A DNA stretch of 64,000 nucleotides. It comes from Streptomyces syringium (lineage in GTDB: Bacteria; Actinomycetota; Actinomycetes; Streptomycetales; Streptomycetaceae). Below, one piece after another: positions 9,915-18,939 of the stretch. A program made the position numbers and the translations under genes. Each line of letters starts with the position of its first letter. Position 1 is the first letter of the stretch. The notes below the pieces were generated by a model. The model was given only the letters and a program-made list of their open reading frames with translations. It did no database searches and was not told the origin of the DNA. The stretch is from NCBI RefSeq assembly GCF_017876625.1, contig NZ_JAGIOH010000001.1, positions 2,542,001 through 2,606,000 of the forward strand, written 5' to 3'.

Positions 9915-11240
9915 ATGAAGCTGACGATTCTCGGCGGTGGCGGTTTCCGGGTGCCTCTGGTGCACCGGGCCCTGTTGGACGACGCGCGACGCGAGGCACC
10001 CGGACGCTGCACCGAACTCACGCTGTACGACACCGACTCCGCGAGACTGAAGGTCATCGCGAACGTGCTGGCCGAGCAGGCGGAGGGCATCCCGGGCGCC
10101 CCCGTCGTGACGGCCGTCGAGGACCTGGACGACGCCCTGTGCGGGGCGGACTTCGTCTTCTCCGCGATCCGGGTGGGCGGCACCGCCGGACGGGTGCGTG
10201 ATGAAAGGATTCCGCTCGGCGAGCTCGTGTTGGGGCAGGAGACCGTCGGCGCGGGCGGCGTGCTCTACGGGCTGCGGACGATCCCGGTGGCGCTGCACAT
10301 CGCCGAGCGCGTCGCGGCGGTCGCCCCGGACGCCTGGGTCATCAACTTCACCAATCCGGCGGGCATGGTGACCGAGGCGATGTCGGCCGTTCTGGGTGAA
10401 CGGGTCATCGGCATCTGCGACTCACCCGTGGGGCTGGTGCGGCGCGCCGCGCGGGCGGCGGGCGCCGACCCGAACCGGGTCGGGTTCGACTACGTGGGCC
10501 TCAACCACCTCGGCTGGCTGAGGTCATTGACGCAGGACGGCCGGGACCTGCTGCCGGGGCTGCTGGCGGACGAGGCGGCCCTGTCCTCCTTCGAGGAGGG
10601 CAAGCTCTTCGGCGCCCAGTGGCTCCAGGCGCTCGGCTCGCTGCCGAACGAGTATCTGCACTATTACTACTTCCGCCGCGAGACCCTGCACGCGGTGCTG
10701 GAGTCGCCGGAGACCCGGGGCGAGTTCCTCGACCAGCAGCAGGGCGGCTTCTTCGCGGCGGCCGCCGCCGAGCCCGAGCGGGCGTACGCGCTGTGGGAGC
10801 GGACGCGGCTGCACCGCGAGGAGACCTACATGGCCGAGAGCCGGGCGGCCAGCGGCGGCTGGCAGCGCGACTCCTGCGACCTGGACGGCGGCGGCTACGA
10901 CCAGGTGGCCCTGGCCCTGATGCGGGCGGTCGCCCGGGACGAACGCACCCGGCTGATCCTCAACGTCCGCAACGGCACGACGGTGCCGGCGCTGGACCCC
11001 GGGGCGATCATCGAGACGGTCTGCGAGGTGAGCGCGAGGGGCGCACGGCCGCTGCCGTGCGCCCCTTTGCGTGAGGACCAGCTGGGGCTGATGCTCCAGC
11101 TCAAGGCCGTCGAACGGGCCGCGATCGATGCGGCCGTGGGTGAGAACCACGGTGCGGCGCTGCGCGCCATGGCCCTGCATCCCCTGGTCGACTCGCCGGC
11201 CGTCGCGGCGCGCATCCTGGACCGGGCCTGCCCGGCGTAG
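9915..11240 (+). CDS. GH4 family 6-phospho-beta-glucosidase-like enzyme
   Basis: A 441-residue glycoside hydrolase family 4 enzyme. These use NAD+ and a divalent metal to cleave phosphorylated glycosides by an oxidation-elimination mechanism. The Rossmann motif ILGGGGFR opens the protein, and NFTNPAGMVTEA lines the active site. The metal ligands are CDSP (Cys near residue 168) and LNHLGW (His near residue 198), matching the beta-glucosidase rather than alpha-galactosidase branch by eye. Streptomyces often carry one beside a sugar kinase, which fits the divergent PfkB gene here. No PTS genes are in the window, so the phosphorylated substrate may come from that kinase. Confidence 0.92.
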   Translation: MKLTILGGGGFRVPLVHRALLDDARREAPGRCTELTLYDTDSARLKVIANVLAEQAEGIPGAPVVTAVEDLDDALCGADFVFSAIRVGGTAGRVRDERIPLGELVLGQETVGAGGVLYGLRTIPVALHIAERVAAVAPDAWVINFTNPAGMVTEAMSAVLGERVIGICDSPVGLVRRAARAAGADPNRVGFDYVGLNHLGWLRSLTQDGRDLLPGLLADEAALSSFEEGKLFGAQWLQALGSLPNEYLHYYYFRRETLHAVLESPETRGEFLDQQQGGFFAAAAAEPERAYALWERTRLHREETYMAESRAASGGWQRDSCDLDGGGYDQVALALMRAVARDERTRLILNVRNGTTVPALDPGAIIETVCEVSARGARPLPCAPLREDQLGLMLQLKAVERAAIDAAVGENHGAALRAMALHPLVDSPAVAARILDRACPA

Positions 11241-11265
11241 GCCTGTCCGGCGGATCTTCGACTAC

Positions 11266-11329
11266 GGGCCGTCTTGCCGCCTGCGGCGGCGGGCGCCCTG
11301 CGGGCGCGTCCTCAATCGCCGGACGGGCT
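11266..11329 (+). repeat. Dispersed intergenic repeat, copy 1
   Basis: A 64-bp element running from GGGCCGTCTTGCCGCC to GCCGGACGGGCT, 62/64 identical to 47935-47998. It contains GC-rich inverted segments (GCCGCCTGCGGCGGC and GGGCGCCCTGCGGGCGC) that can fold as hairpins. It lies between convergent genes GH4 and mscR. Confidence 0.9.
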
Positions 11330-11350
11330 TGACTGGGCTGGGCCCATTCA

Positions 11351-11429
11351 GCCTGTCCGGCGTTTGAGGACACAAGCACAGCAGCCTGTCCGGCGTTTGA
11401 GGACACAAGCACAGCAGCCCGTCCGGCGT
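11351..11429 (+). repeat. 33-bp tandem repeat, 2.4 copies
   Basis: The unit beginning GCCTGTCCGGCGTTTGAGGA is 33 bp and occurs exactly twice (11351-11383, 11384-11416), with a third partial copy to 11429. The core GTCCGGCGTTTGAGGAC is the same motif found in the other dispersed repeats of the window. Confidence 0.95.
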
Positions 11430-11443
11430 CAGCGCGACGACGG

Positions 11444-12529
11444 TCAGAACACCACGACCGAGCGCAGCACATCCCCTTCGTGCATCCGCTCGAACGCCTT
11501 CTCCACGTCGCCCAGCCCGATCGTCTCGGTCACGAACGCGCCGAGGTCGAGCCGGCCCTGCAGATGCAGGTCGATGAGCATCGGGAAGTCGCGCGAGGGC
11601 AGGCAGTCGCCGTACCAGGAGGACTTCAGCGCGCCACCGCGGCCGAAGACGTCGAGCAGCGGCAGCTCCAGCTTCATCTCGGGGGTGGGCACACCGACCA
11701 GGACGACGGTGCCGGCCAGGTCGCGGGCGTAGAAGGCCTGCTCGTACGTCTCGGGGCGGCCGACGGCCTCGATGACGACATCGGCGCCGAAACCGCCGGT
11801 CAGCTCGCGGATCGCCTCGACGGGATCCGTGGTGCGCGAGTTGACCGTGTGGGTGGCGCCCATGGTCAGGGCCGTCTGCAGCTTGCGGTCGTCGATGTCG
11901 ACGGCGATGATCCGGGCCGCCCCCGCCAGCCGGGAGCCCGCGATGGCCGCGTCGCCCACGCCACCGCAGCCGATGACGGCGACGGAGTCGCCACGGCCCA
12001 CCTGGCCGGTGTTGATCGCCGCGCCGATGCCCGCCATGACGCCGCAGCCGAGCAGCCCGGCGACCGCCGGGGAGACGGCGGGGTCGACCTTCGTGCACTG
12101 CCCGGCGGCGACCAGCGTCTTCTCGGCGAACGCACCGATGCCGAGCGCCGGGGACAGCTCGGTGCCGTCGGTCAGGGTCATCTTCTGCTTCGCGTTGTGC
12201 GTGGCGAAGCAGTACTGCGGGCGCCCGCGCAGACACGCCCGGCACTGGCCGCAGACGGCCCGCCAGTTGAGGATGACGAAGTCGCCGGGGGCCACCTCGC
12301 TCACGCCCTCGCCGACGGCCTCCACGACACCCGCCGCCTCATGGCCGAGGAGGAAGGGGAAGTCGTCGTTGATGCCGCCCTGCTTGTAGTGCAGATCGGT
12401 GTGGCAGACGCCGCACGCCTGCACCTTCACCACGGCCTCGCCGGGCCCCGGGTCCGGCACGACGATCGTCTCCACCCGCACCGGCTGGTTCTTGCCGGGT
12501 GCGATCACTCCACGTACTTCCTGCGCCAT
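11444..12529 (-). CDS. mscR: S-(hydroxymethyl)mycothiol dehydrogenase
   Basis: A zinc-dependent medium-chain alcohol dehydrogenase of 361 residues that oxidises the formaldehyde-mycothiol adduct, the actinobacterial counterpart of glutathione-dependent formaldehyde dehydrogenase. Catalytic zinc ligands are in [11 protein letters not shown] and GHEAAG, the structural zinc site is [15 protein letters not shown], and the NAD-binding motif is [12 protein letters not shown]. The start MAQEVRGVI at 12529 is preceded by GAAGGGGA and gives the normal family length; an ATG six codons earlier (12547) is less likely. In several actinobacteria an MBL hydrolase gene adjoins mscR; here the neighbours are a phosphatase and GH4. 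Confidence 0.92.
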   Translation of the reverse strand: MAQEVRGVIAPGKNQPVRVETIVVPDPGPGEAVVKVQACGVCHTDLHYKQGGINDDFPFLLGHEAAGVVEAVGEGVSEVAPGDFVILNWRAVCGQCRACLRGRPQYCFATHNAKQKMTLTDGTELSPALGIGAFAEKTLVAAGQCTKVDPAVSPAVAGLLGCGVMAGIGAAINTGQVGRGDSVAVIGCGGVGDAAIAGSRLAGAARIIAVDIDDRKLQTALTMGATHTVNSRTTDPVEAIRELTGGFGADVVIEAVGRPETYEQAFYARDLAGTVVLVGVPTPEMKLELPLLDVFGRGGALKSSWYGDCLPSRDFPMLIDLHLQGRLDLGAFVTETIGLGDVEKAFERMHEGDVLRSVVVF

Positions 12530-12647
12530 GGCGGGTCCCCTTCTCATCGCTGGTCAGTCCACACCGTACGCGCAGCGGACGCGGTCCGCCGGACGAGGCC
12601 TGACGTGCCGTCATCACCGCCTGTCGGGCCCGGTCTCCGCGCGTAGA

Positions 12648-12676
12648 TTGACGGCGCCGGTCTGCGCGCGTAGACA
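12648..12676 (+). promoter_or_regulatory. Vegetative-type promoter of secreted phosphatase
   Basis: TTGACG (12648-12653) and TAGACA (12671-12676) are separated by exactly 17 nt, a close match to the HrdB-type consensus. Transcription would begin about 38 nt before the GTG start. The sequence GCGCGTAGA is repeated at both ends of this promoter. Confidence 0.7.
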
Positions 12677-12720
12677 ACTGTTCCGACCGCCTCTCCTCCC
12701 TGTTCCCCAGGAGCCCGCAC

Positions 12721-13545
12721 GTGACCCTCTCCTCCTCCCCCGAGCGCTCCTCGAAGCGCGTCCGCATAGCGGCCGCCACCGCGGCCGTGGCCGTCGGTGC
12801 CGGTCTGTTCGCGGCCGGTGCTGCCTCCGCCGACCACGCCGCGCCGCGCACGGACAAGGAGATCCCGAACCTCACCAAGGTCACCGACAAGATCAAGGCC
12901 TACTACGGCGACACGGTCGACGCGGCGGGCCAGCACTACGCCTCGCCCGACAGCAACTACGCCAAGCAGGTCGCGGACATCGAGAAGAAGGCCAAGGCCC
13001 ACCTCGAGGGCGTCGTGAAGAAGAACGCGAAGAACGGCCCGGTGACCCAGGGGAAGAAGGCCAAGCCCGCCATCGTCCTGGACCTGGACGACACCACCCT
13101 GCTGTCGTACAACTACGAGCTCCAGGTCGGCTTCCACTTCACGCCCGAGTCCCAGGACGCCTATCTGAAGTCCACCGACATGTCCCCGGTCTTCGGCATG
13201 CCGAAGCTCGTCAACTGGGCCAAGGCCAAGGGGATCGAGGTCTTCTACGTCACCGGGCGCGCAGAGCACCAGCGCGAGTGGAGCGCGCGGAACCTCAAGA
13301 ACGTCGGCTACAAGCCCGTCGCCGACCCCGCGCACTTCTTCCTGAAGAACAAGAAGAACCCGCCGGCCTATCTGCCCTGCGGTGCCACCTGCACCACGGT
13401 CGAGTACAAGGCGGGCACGCGGAAGCACATCGAGTCGCAGGGGTACGACATCGTCGCCAACTTCGGCGACCAGTACAGCGACCTGAAGGGCGGCTACGCC
13501 GACCGCACCTTCAAGCTCCCCAACCCGATGTACTACCTCCCGTAG
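12721..13545 (+). CDS. Secreted HAD-superfamily acid phosphatase
   Basis: A 274-residue exported protein. The signal peptide has a basic start (RSSKRVRIAAAT), an Ala/Gly/Val core and a likely cleavage after AASA near residue 37. The mature domain carries the HAD motif DLDDTTL with nucleophile Asp121 and acid/base Asp123, then FYVTGRAEHQR (motif II, Thr) and FGDQYSDLKGG (motif IV). This matches the plant-like/class B acid phosphatase family. A clear AGGAG site lies 7 nt before the GTG start and a near-consensus promoter lies upstream. It likely releases phosphate from extracellular organic phosphates; substrate unproven. Confidence 0.93.
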   Translation: MTLSSSPERSSKRVRIAAATAAVAVGAGLFAAGAASADHAAPRTDKEIPNLTKVTDKIKAYYGDTVDAAGQHYASPDSNYAKQVADIEKKAKAHLEGVVKKNAKNGPVTQGKKAKPAIVLDLDDTTLLSYNYELQVGFHFTPESQDAYLKSTDMSPVFGMPKLVNWAKAKGIEVFYVTGRAEHQREWSARNLKNVGYKPVADPAHFFLKNKKNPPAYLPCGATCTTVEYKAGTRKHIESQGYDIVANFGDQYSDLKGGYADRTFKLPNPMYYLP

Positions 13546-13570
13546 GTCCCCGCGGCCGAGGGGGCGGTGG

Positions 13571-14479
13571 TCACCGCCTCTTCGGCACGGGCACGCGCAT
13601 CAGGTCCCGGGCGACCGTCAGCTCGCCCTCGAAGCCCGCTGCCCGGGCCTGCTGCTCGAAGACCGCGGGGTCGCTGTACCGCTGCGAGAAGTGCGTCAGC
13701 ACCAGATGCCGGACGCCCGACTCCGCCGCGACCCGGGCCGCCTGGCCGGCCGTCAGGTGGCCGTGCTCGACGGCGAGCCCCTCGTCCTCGTCGAGGAACG
13801 TGGACTCGATGACCAGCAGGTCACAGCCCTCGGCCAGCTCGTACACGCCGTCGCACAGCCGGGTGTCCATGACGAACGCGAACCGCTGACCGGGCCGTAC
13901 CTCGCTCACCTCGTCCAGCGTCACACCGCCGACCGCGCCCTCGCGCTGGAGCCGGCCGACGTCCGGCCCGCCGATGCCGCGCTCCGCGAGCAGCGCGGGC
14001 AGCATCCGCCGGCCGTCGGGCTCGACCAGACGGTAGCCGTAGGACTCGACGGGGTGCGAGAGCCTGCGCGCGTCCAGCGTGTACGAGGGGGCCGCGGCCA
14101 GCACCCCGCCGGGCCCGGACACCGGCTCCTGGCTCAGCTTCACCGTCTCGCGGTAGGCGGTGGCGTACCGCAGCCGGTCGAAGAACCGCTGACCGCTCGC
14201 GGGGTAGTGCGCGGTGACCGGGTGCGGCACCCGGTCGAGGTTGATCCGCTGGATCACCCCGGCGAGGCCGAGGGAGTGGTCGCCGTGGAAGTGGGTGACG
14301 CACAGCCGGTTCAGGTCGTGTGCGGCCACTCCGGCGCGCAGCATCTGCCGCTGGGTGCCCTCACCGGGGTCGAAGAGCAGCCCCTCGCCGTCCCAGAGCA
14401 GAACGTAGCCGTTGTGGTTGCGGTGCCGGGTGGGCACCTGGCTGGCGGTGCCGAGGACGACGAGTTCACGTACGGACAA
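13571..14479 (-). CDS. rnz: Ribonuclease Z
   Basis: A 302-residue metallo-beta-lactamase-fold endonuclease that removes the 3' trailer from tRNA precursors. The motif [14 protein letters not shown] (HxHxDH) is near residue 62, and downstream ligands are seen in [15 protein letters not shown] and LTHFSQRY. The N-terminal [16 protein letters not shown] is characteristic of bacterial RNase Z. This is relevant here because the tRNA genes in the window do not encode their CCA ends. The neighbouring HIT gene ends 42 nt upstream. Confidence 0.95.
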   Translation of the reverse strand: MSVRELVVLGTASQVPTRHRNHNGYVLLWDGEGLLFDPGEGTQRQMLRAGVAAHDLNRLCVTHFHGDHSLGLAGVIQRINLDRVPHPVTAHYPASGQRFFDRLRYATAYRETVKLSQEPVSGPGGVLAAAPSYTLDARRLSHPVESYGYRLVEPDGRRMLPALLAERGIGGPDVGRLQREGAVGGVTLDEVSEVRPGQRFAFVMDTRLCDGVYELAEGCDLLVIESTFLDEDEGLAVEHGHLTAGQAARVAAESGVRHLVLTHFSQRYSDPAVFEQQARAAGFEGELTVARDLMRVPVPKRR

Positions 14480-14521
14480 GGGGCTGCTTTCGTGTGTGCG
14501 GTGTGGTGCGGGGTGCTTCGG

Positions 14522-14881
14522 TCAGCCGGGGGGCCAGTTGAGGCCCCGGCCGCCCAGCACGTGGGCGTGCGCGTGGAAGACGGTCTGCCCGGCACCGGCA
14601 CCGGTGTTGAAGACGATGCGGAAGCCCTTCTGGTCCACGCCCTCCTGCGCCGCGACCTCACCGGCCTCACGCAGTATGTCCGCGGCGATCTGCGGCTCGG
14701 CCGCCGCCAGGGAAGCGGCGTCCGGGTAGTGCACCTTGGGGATCACCAGGACGTGGGTGGGCGCCTGGGGGTTGATGTCACGGAACGCGACGGCGGTTTC
14801 GGACTCCCGTACGACGGTCGCCGGCACCTCCCCCGCCACGATCTTGCAGAACAGGCAATCGGCCTGCGGTTCTCCCGCCAC
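14522..14881 (-). CDS. Histidine triad (HIT) family protein
   Basis: A 119-residue nucleotide-binding hydrolase of the HINT branch. It has CLFCKIVAGEVPA with an N-terminal CxxC zinc pair, and the catalytic triad motif HAHAHVLGG at about residues 102-110. HINT enzymes hydrolyse nucleoside phosphoramidates such as aminoacyl-AMP adducts. It is in tandem with rnz on the minus strand. Confidence 0.94.
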   Translation of the reverse strand: MAGEPQADCLFCKIVAGEVPATVVRESETAVAFRDINPQAPTHVLVIPKVHYPDAASLAAAEPQIAADILREAGEVAAQEGVDQKGFRIVFNTGAGAGQTVFHAHAHVLGGRGLNWPPG

Positions 14882-15016
14882 CGGTGGGCTCCTCCCGGGT
14901 CGTCGGCTCGTACGGTCCGGATGCTACCGGGCCGCCCTCGGACGACGACGGCCCCGGGCCGGGCGCGGACGTGCCGACGTCGGCGGAGCCGATACCGCCG
15001 CCCGGCCTGCCGGGCC

Positions 15017-15583
15017 TTACTTCCCCTGCGGGGAGACCTCGTTCCCACCGTGCTTGCCACCCTGGCCGCCGCCGTGGTGATCGCCGTGCCCGCCGTCACC
15101 CTTCTTGTCGGTGCACGTCGGGGACGGGTGCGGCGGGGGCTTGCCCTGGCCGCCGCCGGCCTGCCCGCAGTCGCCGAGGACGCCGCCCGAGAAGACGGTC
15201 CGCCCGTCGACCTTCACGGTCAGCGAGCCCGTGACGCACGCGTGGCCGTTGATGCCGGTGACCCTGCCGAAGGCGATGATCTTCTTGTCCTTGTCGGTCC
15301 TGCCCTGGCAGTCGACGCCGACGGCCGTGACCTTGCGCTTGCCGTCCTTGTCCGTGCTGCCGTCGTACTCCGCCTTCCCGGTGCAGGTCAGCCAGCGCAC
15401 GGGGATGTGCTCCCGCTCCAGCTGCCGGGTGGCCAGCTGATCGGTGGCGACGGAGACGGTCGCCGTGTCGAGCGCGTCGGAGGGCTGGCAGGCGGCGAGC
15501 GCCACAACCGCCGTACCCGTCAACGCCGCGGCACCCGCCGCGGACAGCACCCGCCGACCCCGCAGTCGCCTCAATGCCCTCAT
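15017..15583 (-). CDS. Small lipoprotein with Gly/His-rich tail
   Basis: A 188-residue protein with an Arg-rich start, hydrophobic core and lipobox ALAAC (Cys32), so likely membrane-anchored outside the cell. The middle domain has several cysteines (LTCTGKAEYDGS, GVDCQGR, HACVTGS, LGDCGQ) that could form disulfides. The C-terminal 50 residues are low-complexity Gly/His/Lys (for example GGHGDHHGGGQGGKHGG), a composition that might bind metal. The combination TCTGKAEYDG resembles DUF4333-type secreted domains, but I cannot confirm this. Start ATG at 15583. Confidence 0.78.
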   Translation of the reverse strand: MRALRRLRGRRVLSAAGAAALTGTAVVALAACQPSDALDTATVSVATDQLATRQLEREHIPVRWLTCTGKAEYDGSTDKDGKRKVTAVGVDCQGRTDKDKKIIAFGRVTGINGHACVTGSLTVKVDGRTVFSGGVLGDCGQAGGGQGKPPPHPSPTCTDKKGDGGHGDHHGGGQGGKHGGNEVSPQGK

Positions 15584-15660
15584 AGAGGGAGGTTCCCACT
15601 CGGGCGGGCGGCGCGGAAGAACGCGTCAGGCCTTCCAGTGGCCGACGGCCGACCCGCCCC

Positions 15661-15681
15661 GGGGCCCGGCAGCCGGGCCCC
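15661..15681. terminator. Perfect 21-bp palindrome, probable terminator
   Basis: GGGGCCCGGC and GCCGGGCCCC flank a single A. It lies in the 192-bp gap between the LuxR gene and the lipoprotein gene, downstream of the LuxR stop on the minus strand. No T-run follows. Confidence 0.5.
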
Positions 15682-15775
15682 GGCCGACGCCGATTCCCCC
15701 GCGGCCGACGTCGGCTCCCTCTGCTTCCGAGCATGACCACGCCCCCGAGGCGCCGCCATAGGAAGAACTTCCTAC

Positions 15776-16540
15776 TCACACCACGAGGCCGGTCCGCCTC
15801 GCCAGCGATACCGTGGAGACGCGGTTGTTGGTGCCGAGCTTGCGGTAGATCTTCTCCAGGTGCCGGTTGACCGTGTGCCGGGAGATGGTCAGCCGACGGC
15901 CGATCACATCGGCCGTGTGTCCTTCCGCGAGGAGGCCGAGGACGGTGAACTCACGAGGAGTCAGGCCGTGCCCGCCCGCGTCAGCGCCCCCGGGCCCCCG
16001 GCCGGCGGCCTCACGCAGTCGGCGCAGCTCCCGCACATGGCTGTCGACGCTGCCGAGCAGTGGCTGGATCCGAGCGGCGAAGGCGAGTTCCTCCTCGGTG
16101 AACTCCCCCTTGCGCCCGAGGGAGACGGTGCGCAGCACGTTCGCCCGGCCGGGCATCGGCAGCCCCAGTTGATGCGTCGTGCCGAAGTCGCGCAGCGCCT
16201 CGCTGCGCCACCGGGAGTGGCGCCACCGCTCGCAGAGCTGGCTCATGGTCACCGGCTGCCTTTCCCCCGCCCTGAGATAGGGGATCAGCGGGTGCTGCTG
16301 GCGAATGCGCCGCGCGATGAGGTCCTCCACCGCAGGACCGATCCGCTCGGGCGCCCACCCCTCGGCCTGTCCGGCCCGCTCCGCCAGGTCGACCCCCGCG
16401 AACAGCACCGTGTCGCAGCCGAGGGTCTCGTGGAGGTGGCCGGCGACCAGATGCCATAACGCGTCCGGGTCGTCGTTCTCGAGGACCGCGACGACAAGGT
16501 CGAGCATGCGCTCGTAATCCCGGGAGCTGAGCTGTGCCAT
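15776..16540 (-). CDS. LuxR-family transcriptional regulator
   Basis: About 254 residues starting MAQLSSRDYERMLDL (an ATG four codons earlier at 16552 is possible). The C-terminal 65 residues are a GerE/LuxR helix-turn-helix, LTPREFTVLGLLAEGHT followed by RRLTISRHTVNRHLEKIYRKLG. The N-terminal 185 residues resemble a GAF-like sensory fold with no receiver phosphorylation site, so it is not a two-component response regulator. Target genes and ligand are unknown. It stands alone between two hairpin-bounded gaps and is probably monocistronic. Confidence 0.88.
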   Translation of the reverse strand: MAQLSSRDYERMLDLVVAVLENDDPDALWHLVAGHLHETLGCDTVLFAGVDLAERAGQAEGWAPERIGPAVEDLIARRIRQQHPLIPYLRAGERQPVTMSQLCERWRHSRWRSEALRDFGTTHQLGLPMPGRANVLRTVSLGRKGEFTEEELAFAARIQPLLGSVDSHVRELRRLREAAGRGPGGADAGGHGLTPREFTVLGLLAEGHTADVIGRRLTISRHTVNRHLEKIYRKLGTNNRVSTVSLARRTGLVV

Positions 16541-16709
16541 GGCTGCAAGCATCCCGGCCGGACGGATTCCGGGCGAGACCGGGGCACGACGGTGATCGAC
16601 TTTCGGTCACATCGGGCCGCCCGGCGGGGCCGGGCGCCGGGGTGCGTCGGGGGGTACGCTGAGCGCCGCACAGCCGGTCACGCGGATGTGCGGCGCGGGG
16701 GAAGGACCT

Positions 16710-17462
16710 TCAGGACCAGCGGCCCGTGCGGCCCAGCAGCAGTGCCGTCGCCGCCGTGCCCGCCGTCGACGTGCGCAGCACGCTCGGGCCCAGCCGGTAC
16801 GGCTTGGCGCCCGCCTCGGCGAAGGCGGCCAGTTCCTCGGGGGAGACGCCGCCCTCCGGGCCGACGACCAGGACGATATTGCCCGTCTGCGGGAGCGAGG
16901 CCGTGGCCAGCGGGGCGCTGCTGCCCTCCTCGTGGAGGACCGCCGCGAACGCGGCGTCCGCGAGCAGGGTCGAGACCTGCTTCGTCGTCAGGAGGTCGGA
17001 CACCGGCGGGAATCGGAGGCGGCGCGACTGCTTCCCGGCCTCGCGGGCCGTCGCGCGCCACTTGCCCAGCGCCTTCAGCCCGCGCTCGCCCTTCCACTGC
17101 GTGACGCACCGGGACGCCGACCACGGCGCGATCCCGTCGACGCCCGTCTCGGTCATGGTCTCGACAGCCAACTCGCCCCGGTCGCCCTTGGGCAGCGCCT
17201 GGACGACCGTGATGTGCGGCTGCGGCAGGGGTTCGGCGCGCACCGAGGTGACCGCCACGTCGAGGCGGTCCTTGCCCTCGACGGCGGCGACGGTGCCGAA
17301 CGCGCCCGTGCCCGCACCGTCCGTCAGGACGATCTCCTCGCCCACCCGCAGCCGGCGGACCGAGACCGCGTGCCGCCCCTCCGGGCCGTCGAGGGGGAAG
17401 ACCGTACCGGGGAAGACGCCCGTCAGGGAGTCCTCCTCGACCAGGAAGACCGGTGCTGTCAT
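16710..17462 (-). CDS. rsmE: 16S rRNA m3U1498 methyltransferase RsmE
   Basis: A 250-residue SPOUT methyltransferase that N3-methylates U1498 of 16S rRNA. It has an N-terminal PUA-like RNA-binding region (residues 1-75, including GRHAVSVRRLRVGEEIVLTDG) and the C-terminal trefoil-knot motifs LVVGPEGGVSPEELAAF and YRLGPSVLRTSTAGTAA. Its ATG overlaps the upstream nitronate monooxygenase-like stop as ATGA, so the two are translationally coupled. In many Streptomyces the rsmE neighbour is dnaJ-hrcA, as seen here. Confidence 0.96.
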   Translation of the reverse strand: MTAPVFLVEEDSLTGVFPGTVFPLDGPEGRHAVSVRRLRVGEEIVLTDGAGTGAFGTVAAVEGKDRLDVAVTSVRAEPLPQPHITVVQALPKGDRGELAVETMTETGVDGIAPWSASRCVTQWKGERGLKALGKWRATAREAGKQSRRLRFPPVSDLLTTKQVSTLLADAAFAAVLHEEGSSAPLATASLPQTGNIVLVVGPEGGVSPEELAAFAEAGAKPYRLGPSVLRTSTAGTAATALLLGRTGRWS

Positions 17463-18565
17463 GTCTCGCTCCCTCGCAGTTCACTGCCTCGCGTCAACGA
17501 CACCCGTGCCGCGTCCAGTTCGGCGGCCAGGACCTCCACCAGCCGCCCCGCCGGAAGCTCCCGCGCCAGACGGTGGCCCTGGCCCGCCCACAGGGCCATG
17601 GCCTGCGGGTCTCCCGCCTGCGCGGCGGCCTTGCGCAGGCCGGACGTCAGATGGTGCACCTGCGGGTACGCGGCCGGGGCGTACGGGCCGTGCTCGCGGA
17701 TGAAACGGTTCACCAGACCGCGCGCGGGGCGGCCGGAGAAGGCCCGGGTCAGTTCGGTGCGGAGGAACAGCGGATCGGTCATGGCCCGTTTGTGCAGGTC
17801 ATGGGCGCCCGACTCGGGGCAGACCAGGAACGCCGTGCCGAGCTGCGCCGCCGAGGCGCCCGCCGCGAGGACGGCCGCGATCTGGTCGCCGCGCATCAGG
17901 CCGCCCGCCGCGATCAGCGGGACGGTCACCGCGTCGCGGACCTCCGCGAGGAGGGTGAGCAGTCCGACGCCCGTCCCGTCCGCGCCCGCGTCGTCGTGGT
18001 GGGTGCCCTGGTGGCCACCGGCCTCGACGCCCTGGACGCAGACCGCGTCCGCGCCCGCCGTCTGCGCGGCCAGCGCCTCGGCGGCGGAGGTGGCCGTCAC
18101 CACCGTCAGCGTGCCGGCCCGGGCCAGTGCCGCGAGGACCTCGGGGGCCGGGCAGCCGAAGTGGAAGGAGACGACCGGAACGGGATCTTCCAGGAGGATC
18201 GCGAGCTTGGCCTCGTACGCGTCGTCGCGGCTCCGGTCCGGATCACCGAGCGGCGCCCCGTACCGGGCGGCCTCGCCCGCAAGGCGCTGCCCGTACGCGT
18301 CCACGGCGGCCGGGTCGGTCACGGGCGGCTGCGGCATGAAGAGGTTCACACCGAAGGGGCGGTCGGTCAGGGCGCGCGTGCGCGTGATCTCCTCGCGCAT
18401 CGCCGCCGGCGTCTTGTACCCGGCGGCGAGGAATCCGAGGCCACCGGCCTCGGACACGGCCGCGGCGAGCGACGGACACGAGGTGCCGCCCGCCATGGGG
18501 GCCTGCACGACCGGATACCGGAACAGGCCCGTCAGCGCCGAGGCCCCCCTGGATTCAAAAGCCAT
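17459..18565 (-). CDS. Nitronate monooxygenase-like flavoprotein
   Basis: About 368 residues of the FMN-dependent 2-nitropropane dioxygenase/nitronate monooxygenase family, which detoxifies nitronates. It has the FMN-binding N-terminus PVVQAPMAGGTSCPSLAAAV, VSFHFGCP, the catalytic-His strand GVEAGGHQGTHH, and the phosphate-binding IAAGGLMRGDQIAAVLAAGA with ASAAQLGTAFL. The ATG at 18565 (MAFESRG) or the GTG two codons earlier could be used; no strong ribosome site helps choose. It sits between dnaJ and rsmE and is coupled to rsmE by a 4-nt overlap. Confidence 0.92.
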   Translation of the reverse strand: MAFESRGASALTGLFRYPVVQAPMAGGTSCPSLAAAVSEAGGLGFLAAGYKTPAAMREEITRTRALTDRPFGVNLFMPQPPVTDPAAVDAYGQRLAGEAARYGAPLGDPDRSRDDAYEAKLAILLEDPVPVVSFHFGCPAPEVLAALARAGTLTVVTATSAAEALAAQTAGADAVCVQGVEAGGHQGTHHDDAGADGTGVGLLTLLAEVRDAVTVPLIAAGGLMRGDQIAAVLAAGASAAQLGTAFLVCPESGAHDLHKRAMTDPLFLRTELTRAFSGRPARGLVNRFIREHGPYAPAAYPQVHHLTSGLRKAAAQAGDPQAMALWAGQGHRLARELPAGRLVEVLAAELDAARVSLTRGSELRGSET

Positions 18566-18738
18566 GACCACATCGTGTCACGCCCCGCGCACGGCGCCGA
18601 ATCGAACCCGGTCGTGGAGTCCGCGCCGAGGGCGCCCCCTCGACTCCACCCGTACGGGTGGAGGCCTGTCGGCTGCCGCCGGCCACACCGCGTACCGGCT
18701 TGCGGGGAAGGGGCGTTGACGCGGGCCCCGGAAACGCG

Positions 18739-18770
18739 CGTCGGGCCGGGGCGAAGGCCCCGGCCCGACG
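18739..18770. terminator. 14-bp perfect hairpin ending hrcA-dnaJ transcript
   Basis: CGTCGGGCCGGGGC (18739-18752) and its exact complement (18757-18770) flank a GAAG tetraloop. It sits downstream of dnaJ and the duplicated dnaJ ends. Confidence 0.75.
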
Positions 18771-18793
18771 TTCGGACGACTGAGCGGCGTTTG

Positions 18794-18820
18794 TCAGCGC
18801 CCGTTGAACGCGTCGATCAA
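18794..18820 (-). repeat. Diverged third copy of the dnaJ end
   Basis: Read on the minus strand this segment encodes LIDAFNGR and a TGA stop, against RLKDAFNGR and TAG at the true dnaJ end. It is more diverged than the 18832-18893 copy, suggesting an older duplication. Confidence 0.7.
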
Positions 18821-18831
18821 GCTTGGCGACA

Positions 18832-18893
18832 GACGCCTACCGCCCGTTGAACGCATCCTTCAACCGCGAGAACAGCCCCTGCTGCCCCGGCTT
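18832..18893 (-). repeat. Detached duplicate of the dnaJ 3' end
   Basis: 62 bp with one mismatch to 18935-18996, reproducing the last codons of dnaJ (KPGQQGLFSRLKDAFNGR) plus the stop. The copy is offset by 103 bp from the true end, separated by non-coding DNA. Confidence 0.92.
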
Positions 18894-18939
18894 ACTGTGC
18901 AGGCCCGGGGGACGACCCCCGGAACCCCCAGCCGGACGC

